A stretch of DNA of 64,000 nucleotides from Mucor racemosus (taxonomy: Eukaryota > Mucoromycota > Mucoromycetes > Mucorales > Mucoraceae). Below are positions 11,831 to 23,588 of the stretch, piece by piece (position 1 is the first letter of the stretch; each line of letters opens with the position of its first letter). The DNA is taken from NCBI GenBank assembly GCA_027405735.1, contig JAPEHQ010000004.1, positions 186,001 to 250,000 of the forward strand, in the 5' to 3' direction. The notes beneath the pieces are model-generated. The model was not told where the DNA came from and searched no databases. It was given only the letters and a program-made list of their open reading frames with translations. The position numbers and the translations under genes were made by a program.

Positions 11831-12175
11831 AGAGAAAGAAAGAAGGAGCACGGAAGAGAACATCTACTAATATACACAAAAAAGACTTGTGATTGATAGT
11901 ATTTCACCACTCGAACCTGAGCGTAAATGTTTTCGTATGGTAGGAGGTGTATTAGTTGAAAGAACAATTAAAGAGGTTCTACCTGCTTTAGAGACAAATT
12001 ACAGTGGTGTAAGTATATATATATATATATAAATTAATATAGTTATTAATCAAAAATACAGATTCAACAAGTCATCGAATCATTATTACAATCTTATAAA
12101 CGCAAAGAAGAGGAATTCGTTGAATTCCAAAAGAAATTCAATATTCAAGTTGTATCCAAACAACAACAACAATAA
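11551..12175 (+). CDS. GIM4: Prefoldin subunit 2
   Basis: A beta-type subunit of the hexameric prefoldin chaperone, which captures nascent actin and tubulin and hands them to the CCT chaperonin in the cytosol. Four exons: 11551-11592, 11655-11731, 11885-12008 and 12062-12175; 357 nt, 118 aa, within the usual range for PFD2. The product starts MAAKRPSDAELTQK, has a first coiled-coil helix (YNQYKNELQQLAQKIGELE), the signature CFRMVGGVLVERTIKEVLPA in the beta-hairpin region, and a second helix ending VVSKQQQQ. The family signature is nearly identical to animal PFDN2. The second intron carries a long GA microsatellite. The stop is TAA at 12173-12175. Confidence 0.95.
11747..11824. repeat. GA microsatellite in a prefoldin intron
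   Basis: A near-perfect (GA)n run of almost 80 bp lies within intron 2 of the prefoldin gene, 3' of its GTAAGT donor. It produces spurious Ser/Leu-repeat open frames on the minus strand, which I left out. Confidence 0.97.
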
Positions 12176-12681
12176 TAATAAAAAGGGCCAAATGTGTGTA
12201 TGAAATAGAGATTTATTCCCGATGACAGTAAAAAAAGAAACAAATCTCGTTACGGGACCATCCTCAAATAGAAAAATGTTTATTATGTTTTGGTCGGTTG
12301 GTATGCATTTTACTAGTAAAATTAGTATAAAATTGAAATCCTTGAACCTTACAAACTTGCTTCTTTAAAAGCTTTTATTTTTATTTTGGTAATTTTCATT
12401 GTATGCAACATTATTTATTTCGTATTTTCAGTAAGAATTAAAAAAAAAAAATCCCAATTAAGCAAGTATACATGTTAGAGAAAGAGAACATTGCAAAATT
12501 AAGGGGGGGGGGAGAGAGGCGAGACAACAGCATGCGCCGGAGAATGTCTTCTTCAATGCTCACAAGTTGCATTTATCATAACAAATAATGCAAAAAAACT
12601 AAAAAAAAAAAAGTTGTATAAAAACCAACCCTATTGCAAACCAAATACATATTTCTTTATTCTTCTTCTATTTATCAAATA
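12176..12681. promoter_or_regulatory. Intergenic and promoter of the secreted-protein gene
   Basis: About 500 bp with no gene. A TATA box (TATAAAAACC) lies near 12617, about 65 bp upstream of the ATG at 12682. A run of nine G lies near 12504, unusual in this AT-rich DNA. Confidence 0.5.
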
Positions 12682-13089
12682 ATGCGTCTCATTGAATTAC
12701 TCGTTGCTATTACTGCTACTGCTGTTGTTGCTGTCAGTGCTGCTCCTCTTGGAAACAGCGGCATGATGGTTGCTCCTGTAGATACCAACAAGATGGTTTT
12801 TGATCCCAAGACTATGAAGCGTGAATCAGGTAGAAGACAGCAACAAAGAAATAAGTATGAAAAGAGACATAAGCCATGCTGTGGTGGTAGCATTGGTTTA
12901 GGTTTTGATGCTCAAGCTCGTCTTGATCTCGGTGGTAACGCTGCTGCAGCAGTTGATCCTCCAGTTGCTGCTAATGCTGTTGCCAACACTGGTGCTACTG
13001 CTAATGCCAATGCTAATGCCAATGCCAATGCTGCTGTTCCCGTTCCCGGAGATACCATCAATGTCCGTGTTGAGAACAATCACAACTAA
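12682..13089 (+). CDS. Small secreted Ala/Asn-rich protein, function unknown
   Basis: Single exon, 135 aa, starting at the ATG MRLIELLVAITATAVV; upstream in-frame codons begin only at a TTG and were rejected. A signal peptide is clear: a basic residue, a hydrophobic core and a likely cleavage after AVSA (about residue 21). The middle is basic with dibasic sites (RR, KR) that could be Kex2 targets, followed by HKPCCGGS, the only cysteines after the signal. The C-terminal half is low-complexity: DLGGNAAAAV, then alternating Ala-Asn (TANANANANANA), ending in ENNHN. A TATA box sits about 65 bp upstream. I do not recognise a family. It could be a small cell-wall or secreted effector-like protein; that is inference from size and signal peptide only. 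Confidence 0.75.
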   Translation: MRLIELLVAITATAVVAVSAAPLGNSGMMVAPVDTNKMVFDPKTMKRESGRRQQQRNKYEKRHKPCCGGSIGLGFDAQARLDLGGNAAAAVDPPVAANAVANTGATANANANANANAAVPVPGDTINVRVENNHN

Positions 13090-13321
13090 ATTTTATATAT
13101 ATAATTTGAATAAACCTTTTTAATTTAATCGCCTATTAACTTGCTGTTCATCTTGTAACATGTACTATATACACCCTCCTATCATGTTATTCCCTCTCTT
13201 TCAGAGTGTGGTTGAATGCTGTGTGAACACATAATACATGTAGTAGTAGAGCTTAAATCTTTTTCACACTCGCCTTTTTCTCTTTTTTTTTTTCCCTTTT
13301 TATTTCACTTTAAAAGTTACT

Positions 13322-14978
13322 ATGAATTTGGGTGATAAAAGCAATAACGAAATATTATTTTTAAACTTTAATCAGGACTTTAGTTGTGTATCTATTGGAA
13401 CAGAACGAGGTTATAGAATATACAACTGCGATCCTTTCGGAAAATGCTATTCTAAACGTAAGTTATTCAAAATAAAAAATACAAAACTAGACATTTTACT
13501 GATAAAATAATTCTAGAGGCTGGAGGTACTGGAATTGTAGAAATGCTCTTTTGTACATCGCTTGTTGCACTTGTTGGTGCTGGTGAACACCCTGCTTTCT
13601 CTCCAAGACAACTACAAATTATTAATACAAAGGTAAAAGAATTATTTTCATGTAAAAAGTGAGGGATGACTCATTTCCCATTTAGAGACAAACAACTATT
13701 TGCGAATTATCATTCCCTACTGCTATTCTCGCAGTAAAAATGAATAGAAGAAGATTAATCGTCGTATTGGAAGAACAGATCTTCTTGTATGATATAAGCA
13801 ATATGAAACTTCTTCATACCATTGATACAAATCCTAATCCTCAAGGTAATAAAATCATAAATAAAGCATCAAAATAAATCGACTAATCATCTACATTGCG
13901 CAGCTATTTGTGCCTTATCTCCTTCCAGCGAAAATTGCTTTATTGCTTATCCTGCACGCTCTTCCATGTCACCTTTCTCGCCCAACACTGGATCATCTAA
14001 CCCAGCTTATGTATCAGGTGATGTAGAATTATTCGATGCACTTGGCCCTCAAACTACCAATATTGTTCAAGCACATAAATCTGCCGTTAGTTGTATCTCA
14101 ATGAATTCAGAGGGTACACTATTAGCTACTGCTAGTGAAAAAGTAAGTTTTCAAACCAGTTGCATACAAATCCAAATATCCAACAATCTTTTATTGATAG
14201 GGAACCGTCATTCGTATCTTTTCAACTTTGGATGCCACCAAAGTATATCAGTTTAGACGTGGTACATCACACGCCAAAATCTACTCCATGTCTTTCAACC
14301 TTGTAAGCTCTCTTTTATGTGTTTCCAGTGATACAGAAACAGTTCATATCTTTAAATTATCAACCAACGGAAGTCCTGTCATGAATGGAAATGGATATGG
14401 TAATGTGTATAATGATCAATCGCAACAACAACAGCAACAACAACAACAAGATAAGGATTCAAGAGGCAGAAGCTCAAGTATGGGGTAAGTTTTTAAATGA
14501 CCCAAATCATAAAAAGTTTATGAATTTAATCTTTTTTAAAATAGACAAATGTTGAGAAGATCTTCGATGCATTTAGGTAGAAATTTAGCAGGAAGTGTTG
14601 GTTCTTATTTACCTGATGTATTGACCGAAATTTGGGAACCTACTCGAGATTTTGCATCTTTAAAATTACCTAGTGCTGGTGTTCGAAGCTTAGTTGCTCT
14701 TAGCAGGTAAATTACAGGTTTAAATGTTGTTTTTATGATATATGCTGATATTTACTTTTTTTTTGTTTTTAGTACAACCCCTCAGGTCATGGTTGTCACA
14801 TCAGAAGGATTCTTTTATCAATACAACATTGATTTGGAAAGTGGCGGAGAATGTGTGCTTTTAAAGCAATATAGGTATGTTTAGCAATCAATTACATAAA
14901 AGAGATCAATAAAATCTAACCGCTGTTCTTATATATAGTTTATTGGAACCCACAGACGATAATTTGGGCGTGGAGTAA
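13322..14978 (+). CDS. ATG18: Atg18/WIPI-family PROPPIN (autophagy phosphoinositide-binding WD protein)
   Basis: Eight exons: 13322-13457, 13517-13632, 13686-13845, 13904-14142, 14201-14484, 14545-14706, 14773-14874 and 14939-14978; 1239 nt, 412 aa. All junctions are GT-AG and in phase. The product is a seven-bladed WD-like propeller that binds PI3P and PI(3,5)P2 on phagophore and vacuole membranes. Diagnostic features are the early [22 protein letters not shown] blade read in two halves, [16 protein letters not shown], and the lipid-binding FRRG motif at residues 235-238 inside [16 protein letters not shown] Gln-rich insertion (nine Gln in a row) sits in the loop after blade 6, where family members carry variable disordered loops. 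Atg18 and Atg21 cannot be separated by eye; the length and FRRG context favour Atg18. Confidence 0.92.
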
Positions 14979-15480
14979 TGGTTCTTTGATCTGATTTCCA
15001 TATTTAATAAATTTATATTATACCACTTATTTATCCCTTAAAAGCAGCACTAATTTATTCATTTTCCTAAACAAATAAACGGGCTCCAAATTTGATTTGA
15101 CAGCATTTCTCAGTTTTTAAAAAGGTTGCTTTGTGATAGCTGCTACTTTTCCTTTCAATGAGCAACTATAAAATGAAAAATGAAAAATACAAAATAATAC
15201 TTGAGATAGTATAACACAACTTAATGTTTATTGTGTTTATTCACCATATTCCATGATCCAGAATAAACTCTTTAAACATCTGCGTTCACATTTTCACTGC
15301 TTAAACATTGAAACTTTGCTGCGATTTATCTCACCGAAAAATAAAGATACAAGGTTAGTTATTTGCTTCAATTTACAGAAAATTTTGCGAGAAAAAAATC
15401 TTAACAGATTATATCATTCGACACAGGCTACAACGTTGTACGTTAAGTATCTAGTGCTCTAATTTATCTTATTATGCGTT
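14979..15480. other. Intergenic, no gene seen
   Basis: AT-rich DNA between the ATG18 stop and the first family F fragment. The open frame 15253-15462 shows no domain or codon-use signal I can support. Confidence 0.45.
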
Positions 15481-15640
15481 TTGTTGCATTTTTGTAGTAG
15501 ATTTCAAAATATTCGTTAAATCGAGTAGCATTTTTTTATAACCATGTCATTAATCTCATTGAGTTCTCTCGGACCCAATTTAGTTTTTTTCAAAATATTG
15601 ATTTTTCGTAGAGATATCTTAAAAAATGTGTAAAAAGGAA
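15480..15640. repeat. Dispersed repeat family F, partial copy 2
   Basis: Contains the family's conserved stretch, from GTAGATTTCAAAATATTCG through CTCTCGGACCCAATTT to AAATATTGATTTTTCG, then stops where a tandem minisatellite begins. Confidence 0.7.
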
Positions 15641-15645
15641 AAACA

Positions 15646-15739
15646 CTACACTTCAGATACAGAAAGTTACACTCCAGATACCAAAAGTTACACTCCAGAT
15701 ACAAAAAGTTACACTCCAGATATCAAAAGTTACACTCCA
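15646..15739. repeat. 21-bp minisatellite, about 4.5 copies
   Basis: The unit is TTACACTCCAGATACCAAAAG with small variations. Because 21 is a multiple of three, one frame reads as a heptapeptide repeat (KSYTPDT). All frames are short and no start or gene context is visible, so coding is not supported. The word TACACTCCAG recurs near 24806 next to a similar poly-T/AATCAGATCT segment, so it belongs to a dispersed sequence. Confidence 0.85.
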
Positions 15740-16330
15740 TAAGTTAAAATGGATTTTTTTTTCAAAAAATCAGATCTCCAACTTTTTTCCCATGAATTTT
15801 TTTTTATATTAAGGCAAGAATGGATTTTAGTAGAAGTTAATACAGCAATGATGATGATGTTGTTTATATATTTTTAGCATTTTTTTATGCTGAGATATAA
15901 CCGCTCAAACAATTGGAGAAATATCAGAAAAACAAGCATAACTATTAATCTCATTAAATAAACATTAGTTGTAGTTATAATTAAACTTGTTTTTCTATAC
16001 TATTTGCATATTATTTGTTAGATTAAAACAGAGATGAAGTAAAATTTCAAAGATTTTGACCCATAAGATGCACGAAAAATGCATAAATCATTGATATCTC
16101 CCCGCAATTTTTTTTAAAGCAGAATAATAGTTTAATAACGCTGATAGTTCGCAACAGTATGTATTGTTTTGTTTTTTGTTGTTTCGAAAAATATTGACTT
16201 TTGACGGAGTAATGAAGATATTAAGGTGTACCCTTTTTTTTTGACCCCAACCCTCATCCAAAAATTGTGGTTTTGAGCGATTTTCGAAACAAAATGATAA
16301 CAACCTCTTATTAAAATTAGTATGAGTCGA
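15740..16330. other. Intergenic repeat-derived DNA
   Basis: The segment 16085-16310 has the same layout as the core of family F (a poly-T, a GAAAAATATTGA stretch, then CCCTCATCC-AAA) but is too diverged to align confidently. No gene is seen. Confidence 0.4.
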
Positions 16331-17755
16331 TATAAATTTTTAAGGGCTACAAGTAATAATAAACAATCTACAGTCTATTACTATACAATCTGTCGAGTAA
16401 ATTCGGAAAAGGCGATAATTTTTTCTTCCAATTTTGGTTTTCACAGCTTAAACTCAAAGAATGGAAACTTTGTGCCTTAATATCTCTGTAAAAAATTAAG
16501 ATATGCTAACAATTTTTAATAATAAAACTTACTTGTTTTGAACCGCTTTTTAACATATCTGAGTTTGAAAAACATCTGAATACTTTTATTTTTTGTTCTT
16601 TTTTGACAGTTTTATAATAGATTTCAAAATATTCCTTAAATTGGGTAGCATTTTTTTTTACATCCATGTCATCAATCTCATTGAGCTTTCTCGGACCCAA
16701 TTTAATTTTTTTAAAATTATTGATTTTTCATCGAGATATCCTCAGAAATGTGTACAAAGTGATACTCTCGCTTCTAGCTTCAATTTTTCCCTTGTATACC
16801 CTCATCCCAAATTCTGAAGTTGAAGAAAAAATTGACAAAAATTTCGTTTTCTCTACGAAAAATGAAGCTAAAAGGCTCAAAAATAGTTCAATCAATAGAT
16901 CATTTTGCTGCGTATTTTATTCATTATTTATATTTAAAACATGCTTATAAAAAGTGATGTATATCTTCTGATTTAGAATATGTTTAGGTTAAATAAAAAC
17001 TAGAAATTTAATCAAATAAAGACATATCGTTTATTGGAATGAAATTAATAGGGTTTACATACTATTTGATTGGGGAAGTTGATGGTGTGATAAGGTAGTT
17101 TAGATGTTATTTAATAGTAATGTGTTATGTTGGTATATCATGTTGGAATATCGCACTGGAGTATCATGCTTCTATACCATGCTTTTAAGAGCATTGTATA
17201 GTTAATATTTAATTAAGGAACTTCCGGTTCCGGATCTGTTATTATTTACTTTTTTGGATTTGACATGATCCGGTTTAAGAATGATACATCATCTTCAAAA
17301 AACCTTCAGAATTTTAATCACTTTTTATGCAAAGTTTAATGTGAAACATTTATCTGATTTTTATTTAGATAGATGCAGAATCCAAAACTCTACAAAAATT
17401 ATTTAATATGCTAGGTCGACTTACTTTGCAGTTCATGAGCCATTAAACAATTTTGCATTTTGAATCATTTTTCGTCCATTTTTTCATCATCATATCGATT
17501 TTGGAACTCAGTTACTATAGGCTGCAGGCTTTGATGTGAATTATCATTTTCATTATCTCCATGAAAAATTAATATTTTTTACTAAAACAATAAATTAACA
17601 GTAGTTTTCAATTGGATCAATCTTGTGAATACAAAAAATTAGTACCTCAATTTAGGTGCCCAATGTTTTATAGTCAATTTTAGGTCAATTTTAGACAGTT
17701 TTGATCAATGTTTGGCCAGTGCATTTATATTTTAGTATTAATATTTCTATTTTCC
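16330..17755. repeat. Dispersed repeat family F, copy 3, split by a solo LTR
   Basis: The best-preserved copy with copies 1 and 5. It includes the core encoding (plus strand) LSLLASIFPLYTLIPNSE and the edge TTTGGCCAGTGCATT near 17713. A 323-bp LTR is inserted at 16969-17291. Outer edges are approximate. Confidence 0.72.
16969..17291. mobile_element. Solo LTR (family C), 5-bp target duplication TCTTC
   Basis: The insertion begins TGATTTAGAATATG and ends AATGATACATCA. It is flanked by TCTTC (16964-16968 and 17292-17296). Family F copy 1 shows the uninterrupted site near 6470 (GTGTACCTTCAAAAAACC). It carries AATAAAGACAT-like polyadenylation sequence near 17020. Confidence 0.82.
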
Positions 17756-17759
17756 GAGA

Positions 17760-17960
17760 GATATCAATGGCCTATGGAGTGAAGATACATCATCTTTGAA
17801 GGTTCTAGATGATTCGATTCCATATTGGACGAAAACATTCGGAAATTAGTTAAAAATCATCTGAAACATATTTTTTTACAACGGTGAAAAATCGATAACA
17901 GAAGCCCTATCTCAATGAATTTCAACTCTAATAACCTCTAACTTTATATGAGAGTAGGTG
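17760..17960. repeat. Dispersed repeat D, copy 1
   Basis: This stretch, including GATTCGATTCCATATTGGAC, matches 50530-50700 in reverse orientation. No coding or terminal features are visible. Confidence 0.55.
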
Positions 17961-18326
17961 CACATCTTTGACATGATAGCTTTCAAGAAAAACTCTCATA
18001 ACATACTGTGTGTTGAGAAAATTATTGTTAAATGTACCTATTGTAATGTATATATTATATAGTCAACTTGTTCGAATTATAAGCTCCCACACTGCCGCTT
18101 TTATCGTACTTTTGAATAGAAAACCTCTTTAAGAGTTTAACGGTTGAATTACTTCAATTTGGAAATATTGTTCATTTCTAACACAAGAGATTCATAATGA
18201 AGTAAAAGGGGATTATATATATATATTTTATAGAATAGAAACATAAAAAAAGAATTATAAATAGGAGGAAAGATCTACTTTTTTTTTTTGGATGCGTGTG
18301 TTTGATTTAATTAATACATGGCCAAT

Positions 18327-20521
18327 TTATTCACGCTCATAAAAGAGCATGTAAGCTTCGCTTTGCAATACAGTTTCCAAATCGACTTCTTCAATCACTT
18401 CATCACTACAACGCCAAAACTTGGTAGGAGGACGAGGCTTTGATTCACTTAGGGGGCTACGTACTTCATGTCCAGTAGGTAACTTCTTTCTACGATAAGT
18501 AACAAAATGGCCTGAATTATGGTTACCATAATGAACAATCACTGCACATAGTTTATATTGAATTGCACGAGATACTGGCACTACGGATAAAGAAGGTAAA
18601 GCGCTTTGTATTGGTCGATCTTCCTTGTTACTGTTTAAAAGTGCAACACCTAATCCATCTTGTTGATGATGTGTGAATCGATGACCATTTGCCATGTTGC
18701 GTAAATAAACAAGACTAGTTCGACTGGTACGAGTGTGAGGCAATACAGGTGTAGGTGGTGGAGAACTGAGAGAGGCGGTAGGTTCAGTTGTATTGAGATA
18801 TCCATTGGTGGTATAGGATGCTAAATCGAGGTATTCCGAGAATTCAACTTGGCAGTGATTCTTTTGAATCATACCAGAAGGGTGATAAATAGAACGTGAA
18901 ATATGAAGACAAAGAGATTTTGGTGGATTAGCAAACATGGTTTGCTTTGTTGTGCGTGGTGCAATCTGAGGAGTTACTAATGGAACACCATACAATGTTG
19001 CTTCAATGTTGGATTGTAAAGCATCCTTAATTCGTCCCATATCAATATTTAAAATGGTTGCTCTTTCATCATCTTGTTGGAGAGAATTCAATTCTTGAGT
19101 CATGGATTCTAATGTAGCAACTAATGTACATTTTCTACATTGAAAATCATTTAAAAAATCGACTTTTGTATAATTTTTTAAGCAATCTTCTAATGAACAA
19201 CTCGACTAATGATAAAGTTAGCAAATGCATAATGTGAAAACGAAAAAGGGTGCTTACTGTTTGAGGCGCAGATAATGAAATGTTGTCAAATGTATGGTGT
19301 CTGATAGGAGCCTATCAATATATAAAGATTATTAGGAGAACATTTCATTAATTAGATCCTCCTCCAGCAGATAAACTTGCCGTATAACCACAATTCATAC
19401 AACTAATTTTGGAAGCAGCTAATCCTGTAAATGGATTTCTAGGACTACGACGTCTAGGGCGTAAATGACCACCGACAGTGCATACCGAGAATGAACTCCA
19501 CATGGATGCTGTTGTACCAAATGATGATACAGATGAAGTTTCAAAATTATCTCCATTAGGGTCCTATACAAAAGTTAGCACTGCATCGTCAACATTATTA
19601 ATTCAAACCTACGTTTTCCCCAAAAGCAAATCCTCTAAGAGTAGCGGCATCTAATAAAGAAGTGGCATTTTCTCGATATTGAATTTCTTCTTCTGATGTT
19701 AGTACACTTGAAATAATTTGGAATAATTCATGGGCGTCCTGATGAAAAACGTGTATTAGTTTCATATTTTCATAAAAATAAAAATAAAAATAAATAAATA
19801 ATCTACTACCTGTTGATCACGATTAATGGTACCACCCGATTTTCGCTCTAAAGCCCTTAAAAAGTCTGTGGGAGTGATGGATCGTGGTTTCGGTAAAGGT
19901 CTATTCAACACTGTAATAATTATGAAATTAATACACTTTTTCTTCTACATCACAAGCAAAAAAAAAAAAAAAAAAAAAAATCCATACTTTCTATAGTTGC
20001 ATAAAGAGCACAAGCAACTGATTGAAGAATGAATTCGTTTTGAGGAACTACAGGTGCTGACTCATCTCCTTGTTCGTCTACGCGTTCAGCCTATATATCG
20101 ATGTAAATAAGTAAAATTGATTGATTTGCCATTAAAATAGGCTTACAAGATATGATCGCAAGGTAGCCAAAGTAGCAAATGCCTGAGTATATAGATATAG
20201 ATGAATATAAAAATGTTTCATATTAAAAGAAAAATCCCTCCTCATTCTTTACCTGTAATACAGAATTTACAAAGCAATAATTTTGTGAATTGACAAGACC
20301 CAGGATATATTGTCCATCACGTTCTATGTTCAATTCAGTCAATACATAACACTTTTGTACTAAATTTATAATTTTTTACCTCTTTGAATCTTGGATCTTA
20401 TTCTTCTTTTTCTCTTTTTAGTTTCAAAACTATTTGCTGATAAGACATAGCTCGAAGCTGCTAATGCGATGCCCGCTACTGCAGCAATAGTAGGTAGATG
20501 ATAGTTGGAGGAAGAGTTCAT
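18327..20521 (-). CDS. Membrane-anchored ubiquitin carboxyl-terminal hydrolase (USP30/Ubp1-like)
   Basis: A C19 cysteine protease that removes ubiquitin. Nine exons (5' to 3'): 20380-20521, 20253-20323, 20147-20182, 19988-20090, 19810-19910, 19613-19738, 19381-19563, 19258-19311 and 18327-19205; 1695 nt, 564 aa. The N-terminus has a single membrane segment (about residues 8-27, LPTIAAVAGIALAASSYVL) followed by a basic cluster KKRKRR, the topology of USP30 on the mitochondrial outer membrane and of yeast Ubp1. The Cys box is GLVNSQNYCFVNSVLQ with nucleophile C64; the His box is NHNSGHFVTYRRK with H505; the third catalytic position lies in WRCSDEVIEEV (S539/D540). A C-x2-C pair (CMNCG) and a second one (CRKC) match the USP zinc fold. 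The seventh intron is GC-AG (GCAAGT donor at 19380); reading it as coding leads to a stop. ATG chosen as the first codon of the hydrophobic N-terminus. Confidence 0.93.
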
Positions 20522-21757
20522 TATTTATCCTTTATAACATATAAGAAGGGGAATGTACTATTTTATTGAGAAAAGGGGATAAGGAAGAACTTTTTTTCTT
20601 TTTTTAGTTTTTGTGAGAAAAAGAAAAAAGATGAAATAGGAGTTGTTAATGTATTCATATCATTGCAGTACTTTAAATCCAGACATTTCAAGAAAATATT
20701 TGGCAGTATATTGAGACACAATGAGAACGTAAATTCATAGAGATTGGAAATAAGCTTTAGATAAGATATTATTTCTAGACGCTAGTTGGTTAATATAATA
20801 ATTTACTTTTTTATGAATCGAACTGGTAATTATAATTTTGCCATATTCAGATAATAAAGGTAGCTTTCTGTTTTATAAAAAGAAAATGCAAGCACAAGAT
20901 GCAGTTGTTTTAAAAGTACAGTGTACCCCATCACAGATGGATGTCTCTTTTCTTTCTCTCTCTCTCTCTCTCTCTCTCTATTTGCAGCTATACCTTATCT
21001 AAATGTATCGCTTTGGAATCCATAAATAAATCATCCACTTGATTACATACGTTGTGCATAACTTTCTGTACAGCAATATCCGAATTTGCCAGCACCCAAA
21101 AGATTTGTCTAGTCGAACATTTTCATAGTTGATTTGATTAAATATAGTGTAATTTCTATGCACAGAAATTATTTATTCTAATGCTAGTAACAATGATTCC
21201 AGGCAACCTTAATATTTACGTATATAACAGAAATAATGTGCAGTTCCAAATTAGAAACCGATGAAAGCTTCAAGCTTTCATAAAAACCGAATTTGTATGT
21301 CGAATATTAAAAAAAAAATAAAAAAAAAATACAAGAATATACACCTAATGTTTTTAAATGTGTTGAAGTTAAGTATGATACAGTTTGTATCATAATTGGG
21401 CTGAAAACAATTCTTTAAAAATGACAACTACAAGTTTTCTGCATTTTTTTCTGTGAGATTTCTAAATCTCAGCTATAATAGCAGAGCGAAAAATCTATTA
21501 GATCTAGCTATTAGACACACTGATCATTTTGATAAAGCTACATGAATGCATATTAATATGGTTTTGGCTGATTTTGATACATGATATGATTGCTTGATTA
21601 AAATATTCTGAAGGTTTCATTGATGAAAATCATGCTAAAATCAATTTATCTTGTAAAAATCAGGTTAGGGCTCTAGATAAATGTTGTCTTCCAAGGATAT
21701 AAAATCTCTTCTCTTTTTCGTTTCCTTTTTAATAACACAGTTATTGAAACCAAAGAA
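20522..21757. other. Intergenic between divergent genes, with CT microsatellite
   Basis: Holds a (CT)n run of about 26 bp at 20954-20979 and poly-A-rich DNA near 21308-21330. No gene is seen. It should contain the promoters of the deubiquitinase (leftward) and the nuclease-like gene (rightward). Confidence 0.5.
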
Positions 21758-22804
21758 ATGGGAGTAGCTGGTACTTGGGGTTTCTTACAATATAAGAGTA
21801 TTGAACCTACAAAATCTAATGATACGCAGCATTATATAGGCGAGCATTCTTACAAGATGATTCATGTTGATATGGTGGGTGCTTTTTATGACGATATCAG
21901 ACGGTGTTTCTTAAATTGCCACGAACATGAAGAAAGCAAGAAAATCATTGCTGCGAATCGAGTTTTAGCCGAGATTAATAGGGTTGTCAATAAGAGAAGA
22001 TGTATCTTGTATATTGATGGAATACCTACTCTTGAAAGGGATTACGGCCATAGCAAGAGACTCGAGAAATTATTGAGTATTCAAGAACAGCTTGAAAAAG
22101 AGGTTTCCAAATATGTAAAGAATCACACTAAGTTGAGACACAAGACATTCATGTATATGGCACGCCAGCTTTTCCGAGTAAGCCCTGACATAGAGAGTAT
22201 AATTTACGAAACTGCTGTAAAAAGCGGTTGGAATGTTATTCTTGCAGAAGGTGAAGCCGAGGTTGCAATTGCCAAGACAGGTGGCATTGTTCTGACTCAA
22301 GATTCAGATATGTTATTTTATCCCAAGATTGATACCGTTATTTGTCCATTCGATGGTGCCTATCGTTTCTACAACAAGAAAATTATATTGCCAAAGCTTG
22401 GCTTGAGTAGTGAATTCTTTACCGTTCTTGGTATAATAGCAAAAAATGATTATGATGAAGACTTTTATGCTGGTGAAAAGAATGAGACAGATAGGGATTT
22501 CCACAGAAACCGAATGGTTCAAATCTACAATGAAATGATTAATATCAAGGAAGACAACTTTAATGTAGGAAATATATCTGGAAATAGCTTGATTCAAGCT
22601 ATACTTAAATCTTATATTTCGGCTATGAATGCAAAAACTGGAAAAAACATCACTGTCGAAGCTTATGACAACTCATATAACATTTTCGCTTTACAACAAG
22701 AGCAACTTTTACTAAATGGGTACAATCCTCTAACTTATGATATCAATCAACCTGTGTATTATCTTGACAAGATGCATAGCTATCCACGCTTCCGTTATAA
22801 CTGA
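21758..22804 (+). CDS. FEN1/XPG-superfamily nuclease-like protein
   Basis: Single exon, 348 aa, starting MGVAGTWGFLQ like the XPG N-terminal domain. All seven acidic metal ligands of the flap-endonuclease fold can be placed: D38 (IHVDMVG), D87 (LYIDGIP), E166 and E168 (EGEAEVA), D182 and D184 (TQDSDMLFY) and D231 (AKNDYDED). Members cut flap or junction DNA using two metal ions. The protein is shorter than FEN1 (about 380), the helix-hairpin-helix region after D231 is not typical, and there is no PCNA-binding motif at the C-terminus (RFRYN). I infer a functional nuclease of a divergent, probably lineage-specific branch rather than FEN1 itself. A broken paralogue lies 600 bp downstream in the same orientation, so the pair arose by tandem duplication. 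The absence of introns contrasts with neighbouring genes. Confidence 0.82.
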   Translation: MGVAGTWGFLQYKSIEPTKSNDTQHYIGEHSYKMIHVDMVGAFYDDIRRCFLNCHEHEESKKIIAANRVLAEINRVVNKRRCILYIDGIPTLERDYGHSKRLEKLLSIQEQLEKEVSKYVKNHTKLRHKTFMYMARQLFRVSPDIESIIYETAVKSGWNVILAEGEAEVAIAKTGGIVLTQDSDMLFYPKIDTVICPFDGAYRFYNKKIILPKLGLSSEFFTVLGIIAKNDYDEDFYAGEKNETDRDFHRNRMVQIYNEMINIKEDNFNVGNISGNSLIQAILKSYISAMNAKTGKNITVEAYDNSYNIFALQQEQLLLNGYNPLTYDINQPVYYLDKMHSYPRFRYN

Positions 22805-23400
22805 ACCTATTTACGAAGGTTTCTAAAATACCGTATATCATTCAATTAATGCATATATTTTTCTTATAGTAAATAAAAGATCTTTACGTTTATCACCATA
22901 ATAATTCTTTAAATTCTGACCCAATCTATATTGCATAAAAACAATTGCTCTGAATGATTACAGATTCAAACTTTGCTTTTTCAAATCAAAGTAAATGCAA
23001 GTATAGTTATGTTTGTTTAGGTACAAGTATTCTCTGCAGGTCTCCCAATAAAAATTACTGCGAAAATGCGACAATATGAATATTTATGCATTTCATCATC
23101 TAAAATTATTAGAATTGAGGTTAGAGATAGAAATTTAATACATAGTAGAATAAAGGCATTTAGATAGTAATTAAAAGCACAACAAAACATCATATTGAAT
23201 CTTGAGTACATCATTAGACACAGAAAAACACCTATTTTAAATCAGTATAAACTTATTCGTGTGATAATATACTCTTGAGCCTGATTGGAACTCATTATAG
23301 ATTTACAATCAAGTTTAAATTTATCAGATATGTATATATAATCAGCTTTTATACCAAGCACCTTCCTTTCTTCTTTTTTCATCAAAATTTATAAATCAAA
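22805..23400. other. Intergenic, no gene seen
   Basis: AT-rich DNA between the intact nuclease-like gene and its broken copy. Nothing recognisable. Confidence 0.45.
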
Positions 23401-23526
23401 ATGGCGGTAACTTCAGCATAGAAATTTCTTTCTGAAAAAGATATCAACGGGGAGCAAACCAAAGATCCAAAAAATGTATTTGAATGGAGAGAATGACAAA
23501 AATGATCTATGTAGATTTGGATGATG

Positions 23527-23588
<62 letters not shown>

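Noticed and set aside
11644..11967. Ser/Leu-repeat frames on the minus strand
   Set aside because: Produced by the GA microsatellite inside a prefoldin intron.
12675..13123. Alternative frames over the secreted-protein gene
   Set aside because: Shadows of a gene with a clear signal peptide and TATA box on the plus strand.
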